A DNA stretch of 64,000 nt from Trichopria drosophilae (Eukaryota > Arthropoda > Insecta > Hymenoptera > Diapriidae), in the NCBI GenBank assembly GCA_030407085.1, contig CM059582.1, positions 134,500,001-134,564,000 on the forward strand, read 5' to 3'. The notes below the pieces were generated by a model. The model was not told the origin of the DNA. It did no database searches and was given only the letters and a program-made list of their open reading frames with translations. This document shows positions 46,479-57,278 of the stretch, piece after piece. The position numbers were made by a program, and so were the translations under genes. The first letter of the stretch is position 1. Each line of letters begins with the position of its first letter.

Positions 46479-46999
46479 GAAAATTTCGCGACATTATTTC
46501 AATATGAGAAACAAAATATAAAAGGAGGTGAATAAAAATATCCTAATGAAATAACCTCAGTCAAAACAAATAGCATTATACCAATGCACGGAGAGAAAAG
46601 TTAGGTATTTTCTGTTAGGCACTCCAGTAATTTTTGCGGGAGTATCTCCGGCAATCTACATACTGCAGAAATTACAGGAGTCGCCTATAAAGGATACAGG
46701 ATGGCTTAAAGCAGAACTCGGCTTATATGAATATGGTAAAATATATAGGATTATTCAGCAGAATCTGCAGAGCTTATTAAAGAGAAAATTAGCGAATTCT
46801 TTAAAAACCGTTCAGTATTATAATTTTAGGTTCCGTGCATTGCATATGTATTGCTAGGAATTATTAAAGTAATTTTACAGTATATAGAAACAATGTAAAC
46901 TAAAATACCAATGTAAACTAGAAAATTTATACTTCTGACTGTAAAATATAAACTAAGTACATATAAAGTAAATTCAAATCCAAAAGCAACAATTCGTGA
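46479..46999. other. Intergenic, no gene recognised
   Basis: AT-rich stretch between the transposase remnant and the long inverted-repeat element. Nothing identifiable. Confidence 0.4.
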
Positions 47000-47547
47000 C
47001 ATATGGGGCATTCCAAGTGAAATCGCCAACGTTTCGGAGTCAAGTTTCAGAACTTATTCAAAATTGAACTACAAGAATGTTGTGAAAGTTTAGAATGCAT
47101 AAAGATAAGCCTATCCTATAAATTTCAGCTGAAAATATTAATTTGTTCAAAAGTTATTGGTAAAAGTGTAAACGACAAAAATGAAATTTACCATTTTTTA
47201 AACGACGATATCTCGAAAACTATCATTCAGAGAAAAAAAAAGTTCAATTCGAAAATGTGCAGAAATGTCTAAATTTTGCACTGTTGTGAATTATGTAAAC
47301 AAAATATTATTGTTTATAACAAATTTTCAAGATTATTTTGTTGTAACTCAATTTTTGCTCGATATGCCATCTTTTTTTTTTCTTGTGATATAAAAAAAGT
47401 TGTTCGCAAAAGTGTTTTCTTTAACTTGGCAAATTTTCAGTTTGTCATCTTTGAAACTGGCTTTGTAATGTAAAGAAAACCGAGCGCATGAGTGTCCGTG
47501 CGCCATGCCACCGGCCGGGCCGCCCGTACATATCAGCCGCCCGGCCG

Positions 47548-47560
47548 TATAAAACGCTCT
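47548..47560 (+). promoter_or_regulatory. TATA-like promoter candidate in the left inverted repeat
   Basis: CCGTATAAAACGCTC follows a GC-rich stretch (CCGGCCGGGCCGCCC). The right arm carries the mirror image (GAGCGTTTTATACGG near 52,724), so both arms point a TATA-like box inward. Transcription is not shown. Confidence 0.45.
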
Positions 47561-47638
47561 TTCCCCCTTTCCAGGCTTACAATTCCTAACTACTTGTTTG
47601 TTAAGTTGTCAGATATATAGTGGTGGTACATATATAAG

Positions 47639-49292
47639 TATACCCCGATGTTTTTTCTACATATTTTTATTTGGGTCATTACTTGGAAAATGAAAGAGGG
47701 GTTTGTTTAAAAACATACATCGTTCATTTATATAGAACTTTTTTCCCAAGTGGCATATCAGTCTTTAGGTCACTTTCGCACTGAGTACATCACTCTTTAG
47801 TTATATTATCCAAAAGACAATTCGAAATTTCTATACAAAAGTAATGATTGCGGGTGCTAAATTATCAACTTTTCTTGACGAGAACAATACAGAATACCAA
47901 AACTCATGATGCCCGAATGTACTACGGAATAATGCGACTTTAGAAAATGTCAACAACGTCTGGGATTTATAAAAGTATATAATCAATTGAAAAATATTTT
48001 TGATAAAAACAATATTACCATCGATGGCATTTTGTGAAATCTGAATACATCAGAGAAAAATATTTGAAAGAACTTGAATCTCGAATATTTAAACTTCGGA
48101 TTCATGATTTCATGGCCCGGAATCAAAGCAATTTTAAAAACATGAAAAAATAAAATCGACACTCTGATGAAGTGATGGTACTGGGTTATTTCTCAGAAAA
48201 TTATTAATTTAAAATACAGGATGAAATACAGTCATCACTAGTGTTCGCGTATACATGAGTCGAGGCAAGTTCGATGGCTTGCTAACGGTACTCGAGACGC
48301 CATCTCTGCTTAAGCGCGCATATCAGCTTATAGTTACCGACTGGGCGCGCCGCTATAAAAAAAGACTTGCAAGACTTTTGAAATTCGCGGTTCCAGGAAT
48401 CGAACTGCGGATCTTATCCACTGGTTCCTTAACCCGTTGATTCCTGGAAAACGGACTTTTCGTCAGATTTCCGGCATCGGCAGCGTGATCTCCATGCTCG
48501 AACCGTGCTCCGTTTTTATCTTCGTCAATTTTTCGCATCCGCTTCTTATTTTGTAGTGAATTACGTTCACCAAAATCCGGTCGAATAATCGGGACTATTA
48601 TTTCGGTATTTCGATTACTCACGACTGATCTTTAACTTTGTGCGGCCCACTCGCATGGCCCATCACGCGTCGAAAGTGCAGTGCGACTCCGTTTGTTTTA
48701 GGATTAAGTGAAATTTATATGTTGTAAGAAGATCCACTACTTCTGAATAAATTTGGAGTTTATAAAGTTACCACTTTCACCAGCTTGCAACCAATCCTGA
48801 ACCCGCACCCGCAGATGAAGGCTGCCAAAATTCTATTGCTGAATTTACAGCGAATAATCGTTCAACTAGTCTCAGAATCAAGTTGCAATCCATCCATTCG
48901 TAATTTATACAAAAGCAAATTATTATCAAAAATATTTTCCAATTGATTAATCCTTTATATATTAATACTTTAATAAATCCTGGACATTGTTGACATTTTC
49001 TAAAGTCGCATTCATTAAGTCATTCATCATCATTCTAAAGTCTTGTTCTCGTCAAAAAAAGTTGATAATTTAGCACCCGCAATCATTACTTTCGTATATA
49101 AATTATCGAATTGTCTTTTGGATAATATAACTAAAGAGTGATGTGCTCAGTGCGAAAGTGACCTAAAGACTGATATGCCACTTGGGGAAAAAGTTCTATA
49201 TAAATGAACGATGTATGTTTTTAAACAAACCCCTCTTTCATTTTCCAAGTAATGACCCAAATAAAAATATGTAGAAAAAACATCGGGGTATA
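47639..49292. mobile_element. Nested element with about 390-bp inverted arms
   Basis: Arms 47639-48025 and 48900-49292 pair (TATACCCCGATGTTTTTTCT at one end, its complement at the other; shared CTTTAGGTCACTTTCGCACT and GATTGCGGGTGCTAAATTAT). The centre (48,025-48,900) has no recognised gene. The ends are compatible with insertion at TA, at the inner edge of the outer left repeat. Confidence 0.75.
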
Positions 49293-49701
49293 ATTATTGT
49301 GACCCCCACCCCCGGATTTCATCTACGCCTCCACCCGTCCGTCGTCGTCGCTCGTGGCCGCCTGCAAAAAACCGAACTTTCCGGGGGGCCAGAAAAATCC
49401 GCACGGCGCGCCGGATGGTAAGAGAGGGCGCCAGCCGAGCCGAAGCTCGACAAATTTATGGGCGCGCCGCACGCGCTGGTGTGCCCGCTAGCTCAGCCCC
49501 GAGTTCCCGGCTCGGCAAGGGAGAGGGCGGTATTCTCTGGCGCAGACTAAAGACTACGCGCCCACGGCCGACGAGGACGGTTCACCACGTTCATCGCGCC
49601 CTCTCTAGCGCCCCAAATCCCGGACGTCCCCTTCTATTCGCGATTCCCAACTACGCGACGACACCCGATTCCCCGATACGCGACGACACGCGACTCCCCG
49701 C

Positions 49702-49978
49702 CGGAGAGCTCGACAGGGACTTCCTAACACGATGCCCTGCGACGAACTCGACAGGGACTTTGCGCATGCGGTGCCTGGCGACGAACTCTACCAGGACTTT
49801 CTAAATACGGTGCCCTGCGACGAATTCGACAGGGACTTTTGGCACGCGGGGCCTGGCGACGATCTCTACCAGGACTTTCTAAATACGGGGTGCCCGCCGA
49901 CGAACTCGACAAGGACTTTTGAAGCGCGCTGCCTTGCGACGGACTCGGTCGGGACTTTCGCACGCGGTCGCGGCGCCC
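49702..49978 (+). repeat. 39-bp minisatellite keeping a 13-residue frame
   Basis: GACGAACTC or variants recur at 49741, 49780, 49819, 49858, 49899 and 49938, with an earlier degenerate unit near 49,702. The period is 39 bp except one step of 41. In one plus-strand frame the units read alternately like PCDELDRDFAHAV and PGDELYQDFLNT, a two-unit (78-bp) pattern. The +2 step breaks the frame at 49,890. Coding status unproven. Confidence 0.8.
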
Positions 49979-50581
49979 TGTGACGAACCCGTCGAGGAAC
50001 CGTGCTCGCCCGATACGCACGCGCCCTCCCCAAAACGACACTACAATACCTACCCTAACTTATACGAATCTCATACCGAAACTACACTGAACGACGTTAT
50101 ACGAACCACACGAACTTTCCCGAAACCGACCAAATTGACTGATTCTACCCCTTTTCTGAAATCTGCTAAACCCGGACAAATCACCAAAATTAGGTCACCC
50201 GAAACCCACTCAAACTGACAGCGTGAATTACCAGACCGATTACTTCCCGAATTCCCTATTCTAACTATCTACACTTTCGTTACTAAATTAAAACGGATCA
50301 CCCGGACGCTATCGTATACCGCAGACACTGCTATTCAAGTTAACCAACTCACACTTATACGCAACAATTTAGTGTCTCCGTAGAGACAGTTATCCTCATG
50401 TACAAAAAATCAGCAATCTAGGTAACTTAACCGCGCGGAGGGCCCGGTCCAGTTAGCATCGCACGCATGGTCCTTTCCTTAGCGACAGATCGGCAGGAGT
50501 ATTACCCGAGAAAAACCTTCTTATTGCACAAAAAGTCCGCTCGTTAATTCATAAGATAGCGCCACCTCACAAGAGGGGCAA

Positions 50582-51387
50582 GATAACAGATAACCACAGT
50601 GTTCACTCTAACAGAGTGAAAAGATAACCAGGAAGTTCAAGGTACGATCGCTCACAAGAGCGATCCAGCGAACCAAGGTAAAAGTAACGAGCTTGCGTTT
50701 TCGATCATAAGAAGCCACTCTATAAATTTAGAACGTCGACCATGCTAGTTAACGGCTCGCCAAGTCAACTGGAGATCGCGTCGCGGACCGCGGATCGGAA
50801 CCGGCAGCCATCTTGTCGGCGTCGCGGTGTGACGTCACAAAGCATCACGTTCGGCGGAGTTTGCTTTTCACGCGTCGTATTCCCGTTTTCGTTACCGTCT
50901 TTCTTTCCGATCACCGGACACGCACTTTCGAGACGATAAAGGTAACCACACTAGATTCGATCTTACGTTCGCCCGAACCGCTAGTTATTTCTCCCGGATA
51001 CCGAACGATCACCAAAGATAACCAAATGACGGCTTTTTCCTGAAGTCCTCAAAAGGACGAAGTTATCCTCCTCCCGAAGCATCTCATAGAATTTTAAGAG
51101 AACGGTCTTCGATCACGTTTCCGATAGTTAACCATACCGACGCGCGTAGCCTTTGGGCTTCGTCTTTCCGAAAGTAACGAGAACGAACAAAAAGCGTAAG
51201 ATAACCATATTTTTCCCGAGTATGCCGAATAAAACAACGGGAGATAACCACAGTCGCGTTAAAGAATCTAATCGAGATATTCTCCGCGAAAAGAAAGATT
51301 CCCTGAAGATAACCCTAGAGAAATTCGCGGCCAAAGCAGAAGTTAACCGAAGCACGATACGAACCGAAAACCCGACTCAGATAACCG
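50582..51387 (+). promoter_or_regulatory. GATAACC motif cluster with perfect stem-loops
   Basis: GATAACC occurs at 50589, 50623, 51017, 51200, 51243, 51308 and 51380, with GGTAACC, GTTAACC and a reversed GGATAAC variant between. About 0.05 would be expected by chance in 800 bp. Perfect hairpins lie among them: TTCACTCT-AAC-AGAGTGAA (50602-50620), GATCGCTC-ACAA-GAGCGATC (50646-50665), GTCCT-CAAA-AGGAC (51045-51058). GATAA is the core of GATA-factor sites, but the role here is unknown. Confidence 0.6.
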
Positions 51388-51480
51388 AAGGCGATTCCCG
51401 TTTTTCACTTTCACTTTCACTCTCACTCGCGAAACGGCAACGGACAATCGGAAAAGCGCATTTTATTTAAACAGCCGTGA

Positions 51481-52140
51481 GCACAAAGAATCGAACTATT
51501 GGCGTACGGAAAGACTTCGTAGCCGAAAACTATTTGCGCTCAGGGCTGTTGGTACCTTTTGATGACCAGGCGTACCTCTCGGCTCCAGGGCTGCTACCAG
51601 CGGACTGTCCCAACTCTTCCACGGACTGCCACGAACTGCTGCAGACTGCCACAGACTGCCGATCCGACGCGTCGGTTGAAATCGCGACGCTCGCGCCGCG
51701 CCCGCCGCCGTTTACCACCTCTCTACCGCGATCGTGATGGTAGGGAGAGCCCCGCGGCCCGTACGGGCACACGCGACTGGCCGTCCCCTCCCGGTACCCT
51801 TTTCTCATCCTTCTCGAATGTTCGCGAAGTTCCGGCACCTCGCCCTCGCGTACTCTCTCCTTCGCGAACATTCCAGAATCTCCACGCGTCGTTCCCCCCC
51901 TGCACGCCTGCAATAAGCAGCGTGCTTGACGATATACCCTGGATGTTCAGGTCTCGTACCTCTCGAAATCGACAACAAGGCCGTCCTTGAGCCGACTTCC
52001 AAAACAAAACAAATAGAATACTCATGTTTACGCCTGAAATATTGATCGCATGCAATATATTATTTTCAGGAAATAATCAAAATAAAATTAAATACTGAAT
52101 AATAACCCGAAGTATAGCTACCTTTATAATTATCAATTAT
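51481..52140. other. GC-rich to AT-rich transition, no gene recognised
   Basis: Overlapping frames on both strands at 51,480-52,055 have biased Arg/Ser/Pro composition and look like composition artefacts. CTGCCACGAACTGCTGCAGACTGCCACAGACTGCC (about 51,620) is a short local repeat. Confidence 0.4.
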
Positions 52141-52159
52141 TAATTCCTAAAACTACGAA

Positions 52160-52600
52160 TTCTGTGTCTCATTTCCCCGTGGATAAAAGCCTCCCGGCAT
52201 ATTCCTAAGAAATATGAATCCTAATTTGTTGCCATATTAAAAATTAGCGCTTCTTCGGAACAGTCCCCCCTATAATGGCAACATTCCCCATTGGATAAAA
52301 GCCTCCCGGCAGATTCTTAACAAATATGAATCCTAATTTGTTGCCATATTAAAAATTAGCGCTTCTTCGGAGCAGTCCCCCCTATAATGGCAACATTCCC
52401 CCTTGGATAAAAGCCTCCCGGCAGATTCTTAACAAATATGAATCAAAAAGAGCCGAATGACGTCATCACCAAAATAAATACTAGCGCTTCTTCGGAGCAG
52501 TCCCCCCTATAAGGTGATGAGATCATTTCGGAAATTGCACCCATACGAAATATTAGCGGTTCTTGAAGACCAGTCCCCCCCTTAAGTTATCCCCGTTGTG
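52160..52600. repeat. Four 112-bp-class repeats with conserved core and changing stems
   Basis: GGATAAAAGCCTCCCGGCA recurs at 52181, 52293 and 52405. A core TAGCGCTTCTTCGGA.CAGTCCCCCCTATAA follows in three units, and a variant (TAGCGGTTCTTGAAGACCAG) in a fourth. In units 1-2 the core is enclosed by GTTGCCAT and ATGGCAAC. In unit 3 it is enclosed by TCATCACC and GGTGATGA, plus CGAATGA with TCATTTCG. So pairing is kept while sequence changes. Inside the core GCTTC..GGAGC can also pair. No known RNA family recognised. Confidence 0.75.
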
Positions 52601-52620
52601 AGTCTCGTGGCAAATAGCCC

Positions 52621-52644
52621 TGTAACGTGTTTTGCCACGTTACA
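52621..52644. repeat. Perfect 9-bp stem-loop beside the right inverted repeat
   Basis: TGTAACGTG-TTTTGC-CACGTTACA, immediately inside the right terminal inverted repeat of the 6.26-kb element. Confidence 0.85.
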
Positions 52645-53399
52645 TTATATATTTACCACCACTATATATCTGACAATTTTACAAACAAGTAGTTAGGAAT
52701 TGTAAGCCTGAAACGGGGGAAAGAGCGTTTTATACGGCTGATATGTATGGGCGGCCCGGCCTGTGGCATGGCGCACGGACACTCATGCGCTCGATTTTCT
52801 TTACATTACAAAGCCAGCTTCAAAGATGACAAACTGAAAATTTGCCAAGTTAAAGAAAACACTTTTGCGAACAACTTTTGTTTATGTCACTAGAAAAAAA
52901 AAGATGGCATATCGAGCGAAAATTGAGTTACAACAAAATAATCTTGAAAATTTGTTATAAACAATAATATTTTGTTTATATCGTTCACACCAGTGCATAA
53001 TGTAGACATTTCTGCACATTTTCGCATTAAACATTTTTTTTCTCTGAATGATAGTTTTCGAGATAATGCCGTTTAAAAAAATGGTAAATTTCATTTTTGT
53101 CGTTTACACTTTTATCAATAACTTTTGAACAAATTAATATTTTCAGCTGAAATTTACAGGATAGGCTTATCTTTATGCATTCTAAACATAATTCAATTTT
53201 GAATAAGTTCTGAAACTTGACTCCGAAACGTTGGCGATTTCACATGGAATGCCCCATATGAGAGGCTAGGTTTTCGTATATTCTACGCACACATATCCAC
53301 TCGATATATTACTCAACCCTCGAATTGTTGAACAAATCGTTCTAACTTCCACGAGATTAAAATGTTTTTTACAAATATTTATTTGTATTTATTAGATTA

Positions 53400-54380
53400 A
53401 TAGACATTAATAAAAGAATTGTTGCAAAAATTGTTTGGTGTGTCCTTTTTCTCGAAAATGGATCTCACGCATGGATGTTGGCAAATATCCTTGCATAAAG
53501 ATTCACGCCAGTACACGAGATTCATTTTCGAGGGAAAGACATACCAATTTTGTGGGTGCCTTTTGGCCTGCAGCGGTTTTATGCCAGCACTATGTATGGC
53601 CCTGGATGGTGATTTAAACAAAGAGACTGCAATCTATATTGAAGATCTACTAGCGGGCGATAATTCGTTTATTAATATCTAACTAGTTTAGAGAAATTAT
53701 TTTGCAGACTATCCGATTATAATTTCACGCTGAATGTCAATAAATGCGAATTCTTTAAAATGAAAATTCCTATCCTAGGCTTTATCATTTCTCAAGGGGG
53801 TTAACCTGGATCCGGACAAATTAAAAAATATTAGAGACTTTAATGAACCCAAAAATGTAAAAGAACTGCAGCGGTTCTTAGGGGTCTGTAATTACTATAT
53901 AGAATTCAGCCCAATCATAGTACCGCTGTGGACCCCTTGTAGGAACTGTTAAAGAAAACCGTGACATGGGAATGGACAAATAAACACGCTGAGGCATTCA
54001 GCACTTTAAAAAATAATTTTTTGTGATGTCTAACTCCACCACAAATAGCCGATTTTATGTCCAGGCTGATGCGAGTGATCACGGTATACGGGGGAGGGGG
54101 GGGGGGGTACTTCTACAATTTGACTAGTTAAATAACCATATATAACCATATATTCTGCGACAAAATTCCAAATGTACCTAATCGGGGTGCACTTTGAAAT
54201 CGTGACAGATCACAGAAGCTTGACGTTTTTTGGATCTAGCATGTTTGAAAATCACCGACTGTTACGTTTTGACTTTTGTTGCAGCAATACTCCTTCTAGG
54301 TGACTCATATTAAAATGTATTAGCAGATTTTTTGAGTCGGAATTCTGAAGGGAAATTCGGAGTCTAGTCCAATAAAAGAA
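53400..54380 (+). pseudogene. Gypsy-like RT and RNase H remnant, heavily decayed
   Basis: Frame 53419-53682 reads FSKMDLTHGCWQISLHKDSR (RT first Asp), FIFEGKTYQFCG and IYIEDLLAG (a changed YxDD box with Glu for the first Asp). Stops and shifts follow, but DYNFTLNVNKCEFFKMKIP, FYVQADASDHG (RNase H) and LADFLSRNSEG are readable in order to about 54,360. It derives from a different Gypsy lineage than the 29-40 kb element. Confidence 0.75.
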
Positions 54381-54887
54381 TAGTCATAGCGTCGACTCAA
54401 GACGGATATACTAATTTTTATGCATCTGAATTGGGCATGACGATCTGTCGCTTGAATAAAGCAGAAATAAAGGTCATTTTACAAAGTGAAAAAAGTGGCA
54501 ACAAGAAGACGAGGTTGTTGCTAAAGGGTACAGCCGGATAAGTATGCAAAAATTGCCCCCGCACGAATCCAGCCCATATTAGCAATTTTAATTCCTAACC
54601 ATGTGAATATAAAATCCTGTTAATATTAGCCCTCAATGCGTCTTATTTTGGCAGTTATGGAGGGGGAAAGAAAAATCGAAAAAAAAATTTGCGTCCGTGA
54701 TCTTGTACGTACATGGCGAAAAATGTTGCTAAAAATCATTCGGGTCAACTTAAAACTTTTTACTTGTGATTTTTTTAAGTTTTCTTATTACGAATTTGAG
54801 ATTTACCTACTATGTTTAAAAATATCGATAATTATTCGTCTGCAGTTAGCCTATAAAAAAGTATAATTTCGGGAGTTTACGACGTGG
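54381..54887. other. Intergenic, possibly more decayed Gypsy sequence
   Basis: A plus-strand frame at 54636-54866 has no recognised domain. No element ends visible. Confidence 0.4.
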
Positions 54888-55024
54888 ATGTTGCAGTACC
54901 TTTTCAAACTCCTTTTTTCTGTAAATTTTAATTTTTTAATTTTTTTTTTTCAATTTTTGTTAAATACTTTTTTGTGTTCATTTGTTTTCAATTTAAAGAA
55001 AAATTCATCTTTGTTTCGATTAAT
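54888..55024 (+). repeat. Left arm of a 2.9-kb inverted pair
   Basis: About 140 bp matching the reverse complement of 57808-57958 (CCTTTTCAAACTCCTTTTTT, TTCATTTGTTTTCAATTTAA, AAATTCATCTTTGTTTCGAT). It belongs to one of two convergent copies of the DDE/SWIM transposon. Similarity stops at the palindrome at 55,025. Confidence 0.8.
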
Positions 55025-55473
55025 TACTTCGACCCAGACCTTAGGCCTGGACGAAGTATTGAATTTGGTCACTTCGGGCATGACAATTACCCTACAGTTT
55101 TTCATCAAATGTCGACGTTTCAGACCCTAGGGACACCCATTCAACAATAAAAAAATTTGCGTCCGTGATCTTGTACGTACAGACGTACGTCTGTAGGTCC
55201 ATAGGTCCGTACGTCCCGTTTTTTGTCTCGCGATAACTCGCGTACGGATAAGCGTAATGACATAATTTTTTTTTTTAAATACGTGTCTTGGCATAACTTA
55301 GATCTGATTAGATTTTAGCGCAGATCCATCCGTCCATTACTAAAAAAACATTTGCCCCAATTAAGTTTTTTCGCAGTTTTTTGCATTTATTGTAAAAAAT
55401 ATAAATTTTATTAAAAAACGATTCTAATAAAAAAGATAGAGCATGAAATTCTCTACAAGAAAGGTTATATGCA

Positions 55474-55673
55474 TTTTCTTCCTAAAGTCATCGATAATGC
55501 CATAAAAACTGGTTTAACGTGCTTATGACTATTGCCTGAAAAAGTATTGAATTTGGTCACCTCGGCAAAAAAATTTTCTTCCTAAAGTCATCGATAATGC
55601 CATAAAAACTGGTTTAACGTGCTTATGACTATTGCCTGAAAAAGTATTGAATTTGGTCACCTCGGCAAAAAAA
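55474..55673. repeat. 100-bp direct tandem duplication
   Basis: TTTTCTTCCTAAAGTCATCG starts at 55474 and again at 55574. The two 100-bp units look identical. The related copy near 12,030 has a single unit, so the duplication is recent and local. Confidence 0.9.
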
Positions 55674-55921
55674 TTACCCTATAGTTTTTCATCAAATTTC
55701 GATTTTTGGACCCGCTACCCGCCCCCCCCCTCCCCCCTCGGGCGTGGTGATCACCTACGGGCGAATAAGTTCATTTACGCCCTTGATACGAAAATAACTA
55801 TTTCGATATATCTAAAAGCTGTCTTATAGATATCTAAAAGATATCCGTTAGAGATCTTTTCGACACTTTCAAGATATCTTTGACGAATTATATGTATATA
55901 TATTGTATATATAAGATCATA

Positions 55922-56361
55922 AGTCGGCGTGATGGTCGTGCGGATTAAGGCGTCAGTCTTATTCCGCCCGAACTGAACGTCGCGAAGGTCCCGAGTTCGA
56001 ATCCCCGTCCGTACAATTTTCTCTGCTTATGTCCAGTGTGGCATAACCAGGGAACCTTGCTGGGCGAAAGTACGAATTTAGGACCGCCGTCGGCAGTTAT
56101 CGGTACCGTCAGCGTCTTATCCGCGGTGGGTACGTCGTGGGTCTTCTCTCGGATAAAGATGGGATAAGCCCCGCGTCGTACTCGCTAAGGCACAGACCGC
56201 CGAATCTGCTGGTGGTACCGATATTGGGGTAGGGGGGACTGGCTCTGGGTGGGTGTTGTGTGTGTATCTGCCTATAGTTCTGTCATGTACTGTCTGTCTC
56301 TGTCCTGTACCTCTCCACCCGCGAGCCGACGGGGGAATATTTCCTGTCCTTTGTCCTTTTT
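55922..56361 (+). mobile_element. tRNA-derived SINE with 19-bp target duplication
   Basis: The head (55922-56015) resembles a tRNA gene with a long variable arm (Ser/Leu type): an A-box-like GATGGTCGTGCGGATTAAGG at 55931 and a B-box-like GGTCCCGAGTTCGAATCC at 55987. A 345-bp body follows, ending in TCCTTTGTCCTTTTTT. A perfect 19-bp repeat (TTGTATATATAAGATCATA) flanks it at 55903-55921 and 56362-56380. The uninterrupted site is present near 12,372. RNA polymerase III transcription and LINE-assisted mobility are known for such elements. Confidence 0.92.
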
Positions 56362-56450
56362 TTGTATATATAAGATCATAATGATACAGACAGTAATTAG
56401 TAATACACAGTAAACATTTAATATGCATCGAATAGTCTATTACAATACAA

Positions 56451-56816
56451 GTGCATGAGGTAAGTGTTACTTTTTTTACTCGATCGTACCAGCTTTCGCA
56501 GGCAGTATCTTATTCAGCGGAAATGGTCGATGATGATGGAAAATTAAACATGGAGTACGCAAGAGAAGATCCAAATGTTCTTAAAGTCAAGATACAATCA
56601 CGACACATTTCTCGCACGTCTTGCAGATGTTTTATAAGATACGCACCTGGCACTATTAGCGTTTCTGGTATAAAAGACCATGCATGTGAGTGTGCTAATG
56701 GCAGAAGGACTGTTGGTTGCTGTTCGCACATTGCCGCAATTGTATATTACCTGTTACATGCTGGGTATGTATCTAGAATTCCTAAACCAGCTAAAATCCT
56801 GAGTGATATTTTTTAA
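56451..56816 (+). pseudogene. SWIM-domain C-terminus of a transposase
   Basis: Residues YSAEMVDDDGKLNMEYARED lead to CFIRYAPGTISVSGIKDHAC and ECANGRRTVGCCSHIAAIVY, a CxC...CxH SWIM-type zinc motif. I recall this from abundant insect DDE/SWIM transposon proteins. A one-base shift after 56,816 would continue to AVINEDSDED and a stop formed by the TTAA target of the next MITE. The DDE part expected before it is missing on this strand. Confidence 0.75.
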
Positions 56817-56859
56817 AAACCCAAATCACAGCAGTCATCAATGAAGACAGTGACGAGGA

Positions 56860-57278
56860 TTAACCCCCCTGTGCGCCAGGACGAGTATACTCGTGCAAAC
56901 TACATTGGTCTAGGATACACCGAGGCCCATTTTTGTGTCCTGGCCTATATAGCAGCCTGGGCTCGAGCCTGGTAAAAATATCGAGACTTGTAAATAAACT
57001 TAACTTGGATATGTAGTAATTTAGTTTTTACAGCTTCTGTCGGATAGATAAGTCGAATTCGAATTAAAATTGAATAATAGAATATATGTTTATATATTTT
57101 ATACTCGTTGAATTCAAGGGCGGTACCTAGAACGGTAGGTCGCGTGCTGCTGTTTACACCATAAGACCTAATGCATTTTCAGACAAATTTCAGGCCCAGG
57201 TCGTGGCCTGGGTCATCGGTGTAAACTAGACCATTGTTCCCTTATGGGAAAAGAAAAACTGGTGCACAGGAGGGTTAA
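56860..57278. mobile_element. TTAA-flanked MITE, 419 bp
   Basis: TTAA at both ends (56860-56863, 57275-57278). Inverted ends TTAACCCCCCTGTGCGCCAG and TTAACCCTCCTGTGCACCAG agree at 18 of 20 positions. A sub-terminal perfect palindrome ACGAGTATACTCGT follows the left end. Non-coding. It sits at the stop codon of the SWIM frame. Confidence 0.85.

Larger units (their letters stand above)
49300..51480. other. GC-rich, CpG-containing tract without a recognised gene
   Basis: Base composition changes abruptly from AT-rich to GC-rich at about 49,300. Open frames (49415-49804, 49732-49983, 51153-51470) have biased composition and no recognisable domain. It may be a captured promoter/5' region or an LTR-like segment. 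A TATA-like CTCTATAAATTTAG lies at 50,719. Confidence 0.4.
47000..53260. mobile_element. 6.26-kb element with roughly 620-640-bp terminal inverted repeats
   Basis: 47000-47638 and 52646-53260 are inverted copies with few mismatches. Ends read CATATGGGGCATTCCA on both sides, which would allow a TA target duplication. The 5-kb interior holds a nested inverted-repeat element, a GC-rich tract, a minisatellite, a stem-loop cluster and 112-bp repeats. No recognisable transposase, polymerase or integrase frame was found, so it is probably non-autonomous, or a composite formed by two inverted repeats. Confidence 0.8.
55025..56468. mobile_element. Second copy of the palindrome-ended element, with a SINE inside
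   Basis: It starts with the palindrome at 55025-55058 and then follows the 11.8-12.5 kb sequence (CTTGGCATAACTTAGATCTG, GAAATTCTCTACA, CGATATATCTAAAAG.TGTCTT, ATGCATCGAATAGTCTATTA). It is interrupted by the SINE at 55,922-56,361. It inserted into, or replaced the middle of, the plus-strand DDE/SWIM transposon copy. Confidence 0.7.

Noticed and set aside
48370..48450. tRNA-like motif on the minus strand (GCAGTTCGATTCCTGG)
   Set aside because: The T-loop-like bases lack a pairing stem and no A box or cloverleaf can be drawn; at most a decayed SINE scrap.
51530..52055. Long overlapping frames on both strands of the GC-rich tract
   Set aside because: Arg/Pro/Ser-rich on every frame, typical of GC-rich sequence lacking stops; no domain or start context.
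52160..52600. Hammerhead or twister ribozyme in the 112-bp repeats
   Set aside because: No CTGATGA/GAAA hammerhead core, and the GGATAAAAGCC phrase does not sit in a twister-like junction that I can draw.
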